A DNA stretch of 64,000 nt from an uncultured Chitinophaga sp. (lineage in GTDB: Bacteria > Bacteroidota > Bacteroidia > Chitinophagales > Chitinophagaceae). Positions 10,021 through 19,900 of this stretch are shown one piece after another. The stretch lies in assembly GCF_902168175.1 (NCBI RefSeq), contig NZ_CABHOU010000076.1:62001-126000 (forward strand), written 5' to 3'. The notes under the pieces are model-generated. The model was not told where the DNA came from. It searched no databases and saw nothing but the letters and a program-made list of their open reading frames with translations. Within the stretch, counting starts at the first letter, position 1; each line of letters starts with the position of its first letter. The translations under genes and the position numbers were made by a program.

Positions 10021-10761
10021 CTACAGTTCTCTGATCCAGATATTCCTGAAGCTCACCGGGTTGCCATGGTCTTGCAGCGCAATGCTTTTTTTGCCATGGG
10101 CCGAGTACTTTGGAATGCCAATGTACTCTGTAGGGCCGTCCAGTTCTACGTTGTTTTGCACCAGTACGCCATTAAGCAATACGGTTCCGCGTGCTTTGGA
10201 TATCAGTATGCCGTCTGCATTAAATACAGGAGCGGTCCAGATTACATCGTATACCTGCCATTCGCCGGGGCCTTTAGTTGGATTTACCAGTGGGATGCGT
10301 TGCTTGTAGAAGCTGCCTGCCTGCCCATTAGAATACGTCTTGCTCTCATAGCTGTCTAATACCTGCAGCTCATACGTTTCCTGCATAAAGATGCCGCTAT
10401 TGCCACGGCCCTGGCCTTCGCCTACTACTTTAGCAGGGGTACGGAACTCGATATGAAGCTGGAAGCTGCCAAACTGTTGTTTTGTTTTGATACCGCCGCC
10501 TTTGGTAACGGTCATTGCATTATCGGCTATTGTCCAGTGTGCCTTGTCGCCCTTATCATTAGTCCAGGCATCGAGGTTTTTTCCGTCGAATAATACGATC
10601 GCATCTGAAGGTGCGGAGGACGCGGTGCCTGGTGTTACCTTTTTAGGAACGGGCGACCATACTTCTGTGTCTTCTGGTTTCATTTTTTCTTTGTTTGCCT
10701 GAGCAAAGGATGTTGCGCAAAACATGGATAATGCGGCACCCAGGAAAAATGTTTTCTGCAT
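10021..10761 (-). CDS. DUF1080 / 3-keto-disaccharide hydrolase-domain secreted protein
   Basis: Secreted protein of 246 residues with a signal peptide (about 1-20, TSFAQA). Residues about 52-245 match the DUF1080 concanavalin-like fold: 'IVLFDGKNLDAW' at the start, 'GNSGIFMQETYELQVLDSY' in the middle, 'WQVYDVIWTAP', and 'ISLQDHG'-like (here SIALQDHGNPVSFRNIWIRE) at the end. Members of this family include hydrolases of 3-keto-glycosides. It follows the Gfo/Idh/MocA oxidoreductase gene by 20 bases, and that pairing fits a pathway in which an NAD-dependent enzyme oxidises C3 of a glycoside and the DUF1080 protein cleaves the keto product. The link is established for some relatives and inferred here. 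Confidence 0.85.
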   Translation of the reverse strand: MQKTFFLGAALSMFCATSFAQANKEKMKPEDTEVWSPVPKKVTPGTASSAPSDAIVLFDGKNLDAWTNDKGDKAHWTIADNAMTVTKGGGIKTKQQFGSFQLHIEFRTPAKVVGEGQGRGNSGIFMQETYELQVLDSYESKTYSNGQAGSFYKQRIPLVNPTKGPGEWQVYDVIWTAPVFNADGILISKARGTVLLNGVLVQNNVELDGPTEYIGIPKYSAHGKKSIALQDHGNPVSFRNIWIREL

Positions 10762-10781
10762 GATGTGGTATATTGTTATGA

Positions 10782-12080
10782 TTAAACTTTCGGTAATTTA
10801 TAGCCGTTATGATATCCCGCCGCCATAAACTTGTTGGCATCGCTATCTGTGAACTGGCCTTTTTTATCGTCCCAATATACCTTTTTCCCTGTTTTATACG
10901 CGATGTTACCCATCTGCGCATTTACCGCAACTAACGCGCCGGTTTGTATCGGTGTTTTCAGGTCGCTGAGTTTATTGGATTTAATAACGTCTACAAAATT
11001 CTTCGTATGAAGGTCGAGGCCGTTATCGGACGATTTGATCAAAGGAATGGCTTCCATTTTACCCTTCTCTGGTATTACTTCCCATCCGCCACGGTCCAGT
11101 ACCAGGGTACCGTTATTGCCAATAAAGGCAATGCCGTGTGTACGGCCGTAAGGACCGTTGTCAATACCTGTGGCATGTTCCCACAGCATATTGAAGCCAT
11201 CGAACTCGTATACGGTTGTGAGCGTATCCGGCGTTTCTGCTGCATCGTCGGCGTAGGCGAACTTGCCACCGGAGGCCATTACAGATTTAGGGTACTTAGC
11301 CTTCATACCATACAATGCGTAATCGATGAGGTGTACGCCCCAGTCGGTCATCAACCCACCAGCATAATCCCAGAACCAGCGGAAGTTAAAATGGAAACGG
11401 TTGGGGTTGAAGGGCCGCTTTTGTGCCGGGCCTAACCATTGTGCATAGTCCACACCGGCGGGCGGTGTACCATCGGGCTGCACGGGCACTGGCTTCATCC
11501 AGCCCATATATGCCCACACTTTTACCAGTCGTACCTGCCCCAGCTTGCCGCTGTGTACGTATTCGATAGCGTCGTTAAAGTGTTTCTGGCTGCGTTGCCA
11601 CTGACCCACCTGTACCACTTTACCGCTGCGCTGCTGCGCGGCCACCATGGTATTACATTCTACGATAGAATTGCCGATCGGTTTTTCTACGTAAACATGT
11701 TTGCCGGCAGACACGGCATCGGTCATTTGCAGGCAATGCCAGTGGTCGGGTGTGCCTATGATCACGGCGTCGATGTCTTTGTTTTCCAGGAGTTTGCGGT
11801 AGTCGCTATATACTTTAGGCGTAAATCCTTTTTTAGCAAGGTCGCCCAGGCGTTTGTCGATCACGCTTTTATCCACGTCACAAATACCCACACAGTTCAC
11901 TTCGGGGTTTTTAAGGATGGAGCTCAGGTCGGACCAGCCCATGCCGTTAATACCGATAGCGGCTACGTTTATTTTATCTGCTGCGGATATACGATGGAAA
12001 CCATGCAGCGCCGATGGAAGCGCAGCCCCCGCCATCAGCATGGAGGCCGTAGACAGGAATTCTCTTCTGGAATGTGTCAT
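10782..12080 (-). CDS. Gfo/Idh/MocA family oxidoreductase with Tat signal
   Basis: NAD(P)-dependent sugar oxidoreductase of 432 residues. The first residues carry a twin-arginine motif (SRREFL, 4-9) and a hydrophobic stretch, so it is probably exported folded with cofactor. The Rossmann domain starts near 38 (INVAAIGINGMG) and includes 'DAVIIGTPDHWH' and the catalytic-lysine signature 'VEKPIG' (about 132-137). The C-terminal half is the alpha/beta GFO_IDH domain (WDYAGGLMTDWGVHLID). It heads a two-gene unit with the DUF1080 gene. Substrate is unknown; oxidation of a glycoside at C3 is an inference from that partner. Confidence 0.9.
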   Translation of the reverse strand: MTHSRREFLSTASMLMAGAALPSALHGFHRISAADKINVAAIGINGMGWSDLSSILKNPEVNCVGICDVDKSVIDKRLGDLAKKGFTPKVYSDYRKLLENKDIDAVIIGTPDHWHCLQMTDAVSAGKHVYVEKPIGNSIVECNTMVAAQQRSGKVVQVGQWQRSQKHFNDAIEYVHSGKLGQVRLVKVWAYMGWMKPVPVQPDGTPPAGVDYAQWLGPAQKRPFNPNRFHFNFRWFWDYAGGLMTDWGVHLIDYALYGMKAKYPKSVMASGGKFAYADDAAETPDTLTTVYEFDGFNMLWEHATGIDNGPYGRTHGIAFIGNNGTLVLDRGGWEVIPEKGKMEAIPLIKSSDNGLDLHTKNFVDVIKSNKLSDLKTPIQTGALVAVNAQMGNIAYKTGKKVYWDDKKGQFTDSDANKFMAAGYHNGYKLPKV

Positions 12081-12171
12081 GTTTGATGTCAGTTATTGTG
12101 GAATAATGAAACAATATAGTGTTTTTCAGACACCAATTATACACTTCCTGTAACTGCGGTAAAAGATGATT

Positions 12172-13680
12172 TTAGAAGGTGTCTTCTTCTTCGTCTGCGT
12201 CGCGGTCGTTGCTGGTGTTAAAGTTCATCATGGTGCCCAGCAGATCGGAGAAACGGGTTTCTGTTTCCACGGTTTTTTTGCTGAGCAGGGAATGCGCGGC
12301 CAGGCCGTGCAATACCAGTTCCATCCACAACAAGGTCTCTTTGGCATTGGCTTTCGGGAAAACGGCAGTCACCATGCCATGCAGGCCGGTTACCTTTTTC
12401 AGCGACTCTTCATACTGCTTGTCCGTAGCATCCTGCATCAGGTGTACGGCATTACCGGCGTCGAACCAGGTAATAATAGAGCGGTACGGGTTATTATCGG
12501 CCCCGCCTTTACGTTTTTTAAAGGATTCGGGGTTCGGGAAGTAGTGAATAAATACACTGCGGATCGACTTGTCTACCAGGTTATACGCCACCTGCGAAGG
12601 ACCTTCCTGCTCGCCTTCATACACCAGCTCTATTTTACCGGTGATGGCAGGCACAATGCCCAACAGGTCGGTAACGCGAACGTAGGTGTTCTTTTCTTTG
12701 TTGATGAGGGCCCTGCGTTCGGCAGCACTCACCGCATTTTCAAATGCGGCGATGGTCAGACGGGCAGACACGCCGCTCTTTTTATCCACCAGTTCACTGG
12801 TCCTGGCTTCAAACGCTACCTGCTCTACCAGGCGTTTAACGAGGGCAGGCATGGTTACTTTTTCCGACTGCTCATCGTGTACACGGGCTTCCTGCTCGGT
12901 TATCGCCAGGGAGTTCTCTATATTTTTCGGGTAGTGTGTAATGATCTGGCTTTCAATCCTGTCTTTCAACGGTGTTACGATCGCGCCACGGTTGGTGTAG
13001 TCTTCCGGGTTAGCGGTAAATACAAACAGGATATCCAAAGGCATACGTACTTTAAAACCACGGAACTGGATATCACCTTCCTGCAGAATATTGAACAATG
13101 ACACCTGTATACGCGCCTGCAGATCGGGCAGTTCATTGATCACGAAAATGCCACGGTTAGAGCGGGGGATGATGCCAAAGTGGATCACGCGCTCGTCTGC
13201 ATAACTTAGTTTCAGGTTAGCCGCTTTAATCGGATCGATGTCGCCGATAAGGTCGGCTACGGATACGTCTGGTGTAGCAAGCTTCTCGCCGTAGCGGGCA
13301 TCCCTGCTTATCCATTCAATGGGTGTTTTATCGCCCATTTCCGCTATCAGGTCGCGTGCATAGCGGGAGAGAGGCTCAAAAGGATTGTCGTTTATTTCAG
13401 AACCGGCCACGATGGGAATAAATTCGTCCAGCAACTCCGTCATCTGGCGTGCCATACGGGTTTTTGCCTGGCCGCGAAGGCCGAGGAAAAGGATGTTGTG
13501 GCGGGAGAGAAGGGCTCTTTCTGTATCTGGTATTACGGTGTCTTCATACCCAACAATACCAGGAAAAGTTTGCTCCTTCTTTTTCAGCTTCTGCACCAGG
13601 TTTTGCCTGATCTCTTCTTTAACGCTCTTTGGCTTGTAGCCCGACTTCTTTAACTCTCCAAGTGTTTTTATATGCTCCAT
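12172..13680 (-). CDS. MoxR/ChlI-like AAA+ ATPase
   Basis: AAA+ ATPase of 502 residues related to magnesium-chelatase subunit I and MoxR. Walker A is GLRGQAKT (67-74) with Lys73. The Walker B position reads GIFVINEL (177-184), so the usual Asp is Asn182 followed by the catalytic-type Glu183. 'FVFTANPEDYTNRG' (about 221-234) is the sensor 1 region and 'DRIESQIITHYP' follows. It starts 21 bases after the stop of the VWA-protein gene upstream and in the same direction. MoxR ATPases work with VWA partners as chaperone-like complexes that remodel or activate other proteins; the target here is unknown. Confidence 0.88.
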   Translation of the reverse strand: MEHIKTLGELKKSGYKPKSVKEEIRQNLVQKLKKKEQTFPGIVGYEDTVIPDTERALLSRHNILFLGLRGQAKTRMARQMTELLDEFIPIVAGSEINDNPFEPLSRYARDLIAEMGDKTPIEWISRDARYGEKLATPDVSVADLIGDIDPIKAANLKLSYADERVIHFGIIPRSNRGIFVINELPDLQARIQVSLFNILQEGDIQFRGFKVRMPLDILFVFTANPEDYTNRGAIVTPLKDRIESQIITHYPKNIENSLAITEQEARVHDEQSEKVTMPALVKRLVEQVAFEARTSELVDKKSGVSARLTIAAFENAVSAAERRALINKEKNTYVRVTDLLGIVPAITGKIELVYEGEQEGPSQVAYNLVDKSIRSVFIHYFPNPESFKKRKGGADNNPYRSIITWFDAGNAVHLMQDATDKQYEESLKKVTGLHGMVTAVFPKANAKETLLWMELVLHGLAAHSLLSKKTVETETRFSDLLGTMMNFNTSNDRDADEEEDTF

Positions 13681-13701
13681 CTCGTCTTTCCTGTATTTAA
13701 A

Positions 13702-14796
13702 TTAGAATAACTTTCTTTTGTTGTTTTCAAAATCGTAGAAGAGGAATTGTCCAAGCTTATCGGTGCCGGAAAAGAAGGCTTTGCCGTTGTTGGTTTCAGT
13801 AAATTCTTTTACGAACTGTTGCAGCCACGGGTCTGTCGCCACCATAAAAGTGGTGATCGGGATCTTCAGTTTCTTGCATTGCGCTGCCAGGTTCAGCGTA
13901 CGGTTCAGGATCTTACGGTCCAGGCCGAAGCTGTTTTTGTAGTATTCGCGACCTACTTTCAGGCAGGTAGGCTTGCCATCCGTAATCATAAATATTTGTT
14001 TATTAGGATTACGGCGGCGGCGTAGTATGTCCATCGCCATTTCCAGTCCGGCCACGGTATTGGTGTGATAAGGCCCCACCTGCAGGTAAGGCAGGTCTTT
14101 GATCTCTATCTGCCAGGCATCGTTGCCGAAAACGATGATATCCAGCGTGTCCTTCGGGTAACGCGTGGTAATCAGTTCGCTCAGCGCCATGGCCACCATT
14201 TTGGCAGGCGTAATGCGATCTTCGCCATACAGGATCATCGAATGCGAAATATCGATCATCAGTGCGGTCGACGTTTGCGTTTTGAAGTCGGTTTCCCTGA
14301 TCTCCAGGTCGTCCTGCTGTATACGGAAGCTCTCTACCCCGTGATTGATCTGCGCATTACGGATCGATGCGGTGATATCTATCTTCTCCAGTCCGTCGCC
14401 AAACTCAAATGGCCGTGTTTCCGCGTTTTGCTCGTCGCCAAGGCCCGATTTACGGGTGTTATGGTCGCCGGTGTTGCTGCGCTTCAGTTTACCGAATATC
14501 TCTTCCAGCGCCTTTTTGCGGATGGTTTGCTCCGCTTTGGGCGTGATCTTGATTTCCCCGGATTCCTCGTTTTCTTTCAGGTACCCTTTTTCTTTAAGGT
14601 CCTGAATGAAATCGCCGATGCCGTAATCTTTATCAGTAAGCTGGTATTCTTTGTCCAGGGCGGTAAGCCACTGTAGGGCTTCTGCAGCATCGCCGCTGGT
14701 GTAAGTCAAAAGCTGTGTGAAAGTTTCGAGTAACCGTTCAAAGGGCGGTTTAGCCCCGTCTTTCGGGTCGAATTTAAAAAAAGCAGTACCTCTCAT
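13702..14796 (-). CDS. VWA-domain protein, partner of the AAA+ ATPase
   Basis: Cytosolic protein of 364 residues. The C-terminal half (about 180-360) is a von Willebrand factor A domain with a full MIDAS metal site: DISHS (about 182-186), a Thr further on, and 'ITDGKPT' near 270. The N-terminal half is helical with a charged region (about 75-130) and no recognised domain. It is immediately upstream of the MoxR/ChlI-like ATPase gene, an arrangement typical of MoxR-VWA pairs in which the VWA protein couples ATPase activity to a substrate. No signal peptide or membrane segment is visible. Confidence 0.88.
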   Translation of the reverse strand: MRGTAFFKFDPKDGAKPPFERLLETFTQLLTYTSGDAAEALQWLTALDKEYQLTDKDYGIGDFIQDLKEKGYLKENEESGEIKITPKAEQTIRKKALEEIFGKLKRSNTGDHNTRKSGLGDEQNAETRPFEFGDGLEKIDITASIRNAQINHGVESFRIQQDDLEIRETDFKTQTSTALMIDISHSMILYGEDRITPAKMVAMALSELITTRYPKDTLDIIVFGNDAWQIEIKDLPYLQVGPYHTNTVAGLEMAMDILRRRRNPNKQIFMITDGKPTCLKVGREYYKNSFGLDRKILNRTLNLAAQCKKLKIPITTFMVATDPWLQQFVKEFTETNNGKAFFSGTDKLGQFLFYDFENNKRKLF

Positions 14797-14878
14797 AATC
14801 TCTCCTATATCTAAACTAAATTACAACTAATTTTCGGGAAGCATATGGGCTTTTATCAGGCTCTGCCAGGCAGGGGTG

Positions 14879-14908
14879 TTGCGAAACGGAACGTTTTTTA
14901 TATTTTTG
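14879..14908 (+). promoter_or_regulatory. Bacteroidota-type promoter for the sigma factor gene
   Basis: TTG at 14879-14881 and TATTTTTG at 14901-14908 are 19 bases apart, matching the TTG-N19-TAnnTTTG promoter of this phylum. It lies between an upstream ATG at 14845 and the ATG at 14932 and so decides for the latter start. Confidence 0.55.
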
Positions 14909-14931
14909 ATCCAAATGCAGGTGGATTGAGC

Positions 14932-15531
14932 ATGCAAGACGATAATATAGCGACTGCGCTTCTGGGGCGGATTGCGGATGGGGATATAAAAGCGTTTTCG
15001 AGTTTTTACACAGATTACAGCCCTGCCGTTTACCATACTGCGCTGGCCTTTACCAAGGGCGACCAATCGCTTTGTGAGGAAATAGTACAGGTAGTGTTCA
15101 TCCGTATCTGGGAGAACCGCGCCAAACTGCCCGCCATGGAAAAACCGGCCGACTACCTCTTCACCCTCGCCCGCAACATCATTTTCGACATATTTAAAGA
15201 CCGTGCCCGGCAACTGGAACGTCATTTGCAATTGCAGCAGCAGGAGCAAGGGCTGCCCAATACGCCTATTAATATACTGGCTGCCAAGGAATATGCTAAT
15301 ATCTTTAAAAGTGCTGTAGCCGCCCTGCCACCACAGCAACGCCGTATTTATGAACTGGCGCGTGAAGAGGGCGTTTCTCATGCCGAAATAGCGGAAATGC
15401 TCGGACTTTCGATCCAAACTGTACGAACGCACCTGAAACTTGCCACCCGCTCGGTGAGGCAATATGTAGGCGAACATATTGAACAAACGGACCTGTTGTT
15501 ACTTATGTTCCTGATTTACAATGCCAATTAG
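14932..15531 (+). CDS. ECF-type RNA polymerase sigma factor
   Basis: Sigma-70 family factor of the extracytoplasmic-function group, about 199 residues from the start at 14932. An earlier in-frame ATG at 14845 would add 29 residues of non-homologous sequence and lies upstream of a good promoter, so I reject it. Region 2 is 'FSSFYTDYSPAVYHTALAFT' to 'VQVVFIRIWENR' and the helix 'YLFTLARNIIFDIFKDR'. Region 4 is 'LPPQQRRIYELAREEGVSHA' continuing with 'EIAEMLGLSIQTVRTHL', a helix-turn-helix. It precedes fecR by 85 bases and probably drives the STN-type SusC/SusD locus downstream. Confidence 0.92.
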   Translation: MQDDNIATALLGRIADGDIKAFSSFYTDYSPAVYHTALAFTKGDQSLCEEIVQVVFIRIWENRAKLPAMEKPADYLFTLARNIIFDIFKDRARQLERHLQLQQQEQGLPNTPINILAAKEYANIFKSAVAALPPQQRRIYELAREEGVSHAEIAEMLGLSIQTVRTHLKLATRSVRQYVGEHIEQTDLLLLMFLIYNAN

Positions 15532-15616
15532 CCCCTGAAATTTTTTTTCTGTCCATTACCCACTTTCGTTATTCCTGCAGTCTTTATGATAGAGCGCCGA
15601 AAAGCGCACGGTAACT

Positions 15617-16774
15617 ATGGACAATTTCCACTTTCACACGTTGTTGCATAAATATCTGTCCAACCAAATTAGCCCCGAAGAGTTACTGCAATTTACCACT
15701 GCGGTGGGCACAGGCGAATACGATCACCTGTTGCAGGAAGCTATTACGGGAAATTTGGGTACGCCCGGGCAGCACTGGCCGACCGAAAGGCAGGAGGCAG
15801 TATTACAGGATATCCTGCAGGAGATCGCACCTCCTGTAGTGAAAAAACGACCTGTAATGCGTGGCATTTTCTGGCAGGCGGCAGCTGCTGTATTGCTGCT
15901 GGGCATCGGATGGGGTATTTACAAGTTTAATGTACCTGCCCGCGAAACACCGGCGGTACAGGTAGCGGTGGCCGATATATCGGCAGGCCAGCATGGCGCA
16001 GTACTCGTACTGGCCAATGGGCAAAAGGTAGTGCTGGATAGCGCTGCTAACGGTGCCCTGTCTGCCCAAACCGGGGTAAACGCGGTGTTGAGTAATGGAG
16101 AACTGACTTATGGAAAAGATAAGGATGCTTCCACGGCCATGAACACCATCATCACTCCACGAGGCCGGCAGTTCATTATTGTACTGCCCGATGGCAGCCG
16201 GGTTTGGATCAATGCAGGTTCGTCGCTGCGGTTCCCGGTGAGTTTTACGGATAAAGAGCGGCGGGTGGAGCTAAACGGAGAGGCTTACTTCGAGGTAGTG
16301 GCCAATGAGGCCTCGCCCTTTAAAGTAGCTGTGAACGGCAAGTCGGAAGTGCTGGTGTTAGGAACTTCCTTCAACATCAATGCCTATGAGGGCGAAGCGG
16401 CTATGCTCACTACACTGGTGTCGGGTAAGGTGAATGTGAAAACGGGAGGGCTGGCGGTAATGCTTACACCTGGTCAGCAGGCAAGGGTAAATAACAGCAT
16501 CACTATTATGGAAGATGCGGACGTAGAAAAAGCGCTGGCCTGGAAAAACGGGGCGTTCAATTTTAATAACGCTACCATAGCAGAAGTAGCGGCCCAGCTG
16601 GAACGCTGGTACGATATAGAAGTGACGTATGATAAAAATATCAGCCAGATACCTTTCAGTGGTAAAATAAGCCGGAAGGCAAGTCTGAAAACATTACTGA
16701 AGTTCATGGACGATACCGCACTTTCGTTCCGGCTGGAAGCAGACAGGAAACTGGTGATCAGTTTACGTAAATAA
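15617..16774 (+). CDS. FecR-type anti-sigma factor
   Basis: Membrane-bound anti-sigma factor of 385 residues. The cytoplasmic part (1-80) would hold the sigma factor, a single membrane helix spans about 83-104, and the periplasmic part contains the FecR domain (about 150-245, 'ITPRGRQFIIVLPDGSRVWI' and 'VELNGEAYFEVV') and a C-terminal DUF4974 domain (about 315-385, 'EVAAQLERWYDIEVTYD'). It lies between its sigma factor gene and the STN-containing SusC gene. Known systems of this kind pass a ligand-bound signal from the transporter's STN domain to FecR and release the sigma factor. Confidence 0.93.
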   Translation: MDNFHFHTLLHKYLSNQISPEELLQFTTAVGTGEYDHLLQEAITGNLGTPGQHWPTERQEAVLQDILQEIAPPVVKKRPVMRGIFWQAAAAVLLLGIGWGIYKFNVPARETPAVQVAVADISAGQHGAVLVLANGQKVVLDSAANGALSAQTGVNAVLSNGELTYGKDKDASTAMNTIITPRGRQFIIVLPDGSRVWINAGSSLRFPVSFTDKERRVELNGEAYFEVVANEASPFKVAVNGKSEVLVLGTSFNINAYEGEAAMLTTLVSGKVNVKTGGLAVMLTPGQQARVNNSITIMEDADVEKALAWKNGAFNFNNATIAEVAAQLERWYDIEVTYDKNISQIPFSGKISRKASLKTLLKFMDDTALSFRLEADRKLVISLRK

Positions 16775-16827
16775 TAAATCAATAGTGAAGACAATGTAAA
16801 AACAGCTATCAACCATTAAAAAAGAAA

Positions 16828-16855
16828 ACCGGAAGTGATTGGACCCACTTCCGGT
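16828..16855 (+). promoter_or_regulatory. Intercistronic hairpin between fecR and susC
   Basis: ACCGGAAGTG (16828-16837) and CACTTCCGGT (16846-16855) form a perfect 10-bp stem with an 8-base loop. There is no T-run after it, so it is not a standard terminator on the plus strand. It could act in RNA processing or stability and so separate fecR from susC levels. A GTG at 16835 lies inside the stem, which supports the susC start at 16919. Confidence 0.5.
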
Positions 16856-16918
16856 ACTAAGGTTCGGCCAACAAAAGAGCGTGGGGCTCATTATTTATCA
16901 ACCAAACAATTGCAAATT

Positions 16919-19900
16919 ATGCAAAAAACTCCTTATCGATCAGGGGTTTTCCGGGCGTGCCGTGTAGGTATGGCTCCGGGAAACCGGATTATCAACCAAA
17001 TCTTTCTGGTAATGAGATTAATTACTCTCCTTTTAACAGGAGCTCTTCTCCAGGCTAGCGCATCCGGACTTGCGCAATCGATCACGTACTCGGCCAAAAA
17101 AACGCCGCTTATTAAGGCCCTTAGCGCCCTGGAACAACAGACTGGCTATTATACGTTCTTTAAGAGCCGGGATATTCAACGGCAGGTGGAAGCCCGCAGT
17201 ATTTCTATTACAGCAAAGGATATGCCGCTGAAACAGTTCCTGGACGAGCTGCTGAAAGATTCTCCTTTCACTTACGATATTGATGATAATACGATAGCGT
17301 TGAAGCTGAAGCCGGCGGGTCCGGTAACGGAAACCGTATCGGCGCCTGCACCGGCAGCGTCTGTCACGGGCAGGGTGACGGACCTCGATGGCAACCCGAT
17401 ACCCGCCGCATCTATCGCTGTATTTGGTACCAGCACCGGCACAATGGCCGATGGAAAGGGCCGGTTTAAGCTGGATAATATTGCTGAAAACGCACGGCTG
17501 GTTATTTCTGCTGTAGGTTATGCACCACTTGGCCTGCGCCTTGGTGCTGATAACACGATCGCCAGCGAACCGATGGAAATCAGGAATGGCAACGGTCAGC
17601 CAGAAGCTACGGAAGGTAACGGGCAAAGTTCCTTCAGGTTGGAAGACGGTGGCGTACACATAAAACTTGCACGCCTGGTGAAAAGCATCGAAACGGTGGT
17701 GGTAACGGGGTTGTTCCAGCGTTCTGCGAATAACTTCACCGGCGCTTCTAAAACGATCTCCGGTGCGGAAGCTAAAAAGATCAGCGCTAATAATGTGTTT
17801 GCGGCTATCTCGGCTTTAGATCCCTCGTTCCGCATTGTTCCCAACAATATCGCGGGGGGGAATATCAACCAGTTGCCGGAAATCCAGATGCGCGGCCAGA
17901 ACTCGTTCCCGAACCTCAGCGGTGAACTATCGGCTAACCCTAACGCCCCGCTGTTTATCCTCGACGGCTTCGAGGTAACACTGCAACGTATCGTGGACCT
18001 GGACATGAACCTGATCAATAGTATCACATTATTGAAAGATGCGTCTGCAACGGCAATTTACGGCTCGCGCGGTGCAAATGGCGTAATGGTGGTCACTACG
18101 GTAACGCCCAAAGCAGGTAGAATGCAGGTAACGGTGAATAACGATTTCCGGTTTACTACGCCCGACCTTTCTGTATATAACCTGTTGAACGCTTCTGAGA
18201 AACTGGACTTTGAAAAGCGGGTAGGGATCTACTCCTCCGCCGACCCGGCTACGCAGTTTCGTAATGAAGTGATGTACAACAGGCGTTTCGCTGCCATGAA
18301 AAGCGGTGTTAACACCGATTGGCTGCAGCTCCCCACACAAAACGGTTACAGCAACCGAACATCGGTGTACCTGCAGGGCGGCGATCAAAGTGTTCGTTAT
18401 GGTCTGCAAATGTCGGCCGATCTGCAAAAAGGGGTGATGAAAGGGCAGGACCGTAACAACTATTCTGGTCAGTTCGACCTGAACTACCTGTTGCAGAAAT
18501 TCCAGTTTAAGAACTCACTGCGCGTTTTTCAGAACAAGTCGAACGAGTCGCCATGGGGCAGTTTCAGCGAGTATGTATCTATGAACCCTTACTGGACGCC
18601 ATACGACGAGAACGGCAGGATCAAACAACTGCTGGAAGACGTTTGGATCATCAACGAAAGTTCCAGGTACCATATTACGGAGCCTAACCCGATGTACGAT
18701 GTATCGCTGCATTCGGTGAACCGCAGCCAGTACTTTGGTTTGTCCAATAACTTCCAGATGCGTTATACTGTGTTGCCGGCACTTTATTTCGAAACGAACT
18801 TTACACTCAATAAACAAAATGCTTCTGCAGACCAGTTCTATGCTGCGCAGGACAGCCGCTTTATTAACATTGCGGATGTGGCGCAACGTGGCAGCTACAC
18901 CGTACGGAATGAGAATACGTTCGGCTACGAAAGCCTTACCACGGCTAACCTGAATATACTAAGCGGTAAGCACCAGTTCTTTTCTAACCTGGGTTTTAAC
19001 TTCTCCAGTAACAGTAATAATTATTACCGTGTAGTTACACAGGGTTTTCCGTTCGATCGCCTCGATAACCTGTTGTTTGCTGCACAATATGAAGCTAATG
19101 GCCGCCCTTCGGGTGATGAAAGTACGGTGCGCCGTGTAGGACTGGTGTACAGCGGCAGTTATAGTTATGATAACCGTTTCCTGGCGGATGTGTCGGCCCG
19201 CCGCGATGGTTCTTCACAATATGGTACAGATAAACGCTGGGGTAATTTCTGGTCGGCTGGCATAGGCTGGAACATCCACAATGAATCGTTCTTTCATCGC
19301 AGCTCCCTGGTGAACAGGCTGAAATTGCGTGCCAGCTATGGTTCTACGGGCTCGCTTAACATCCCTGCTTACAGTGCGCAGTCGCGCTATAACTTCGGTG
19401 TAGGAACATCGTATTACAGCGAATTAGGTGCTGCGCTGATCAGTTTGGGTAATGAGTTCCTGAGCTGGCAAAATGTGTACAAAGGCAACGTGGGTATCGA
19501 TGCGGTGTTGATGAAAGAACGCCTCGACCTTCGCTTTGATCTTTACCGTGAGAATACTAAAAACGCCCTTACGCAGCTTACGCTGGCACCGTCTACAGGC
19601 TTCAGCAGCTTCTCCGAAAACCTGGGCGAAATTCAGAACGGTGGTTTCGAGTTTTCCGCACGTTTCAAAGTGCTGGAAAACCGCCAGAAGGGCCTGTTAT
19701 GGTCACTGAATGTAAACGGCTTCACGAATAAGAACATCCTGAAAAAACTGTCTAATAAACTGAAAGCGTCCAACGATAAACTGGACGGGGAAAATACCGA
19801 CCAGGTAACACCTAACATCCTTTTGAAAGAAGGGGAGGCGATCAATACCATTTACGCGGTAAGGTCGCTCGGTGTTGACCCGGCTACGGGCAGTGAGGTG

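Noticed and set aside
12166..13101. 311-codon open frame antisense to the AAA+ ATPase gene
   Set aside because: It mirrors the codon structure of the conserved ATPase, has no recognisable motif and no promoter.
14065..14676. 203-codon open frame antisense to the VWA gene
   Set aside because: Lies fully inside the VWA gene, whose MIDAS motif is intact; composition is that of a shadow frame.
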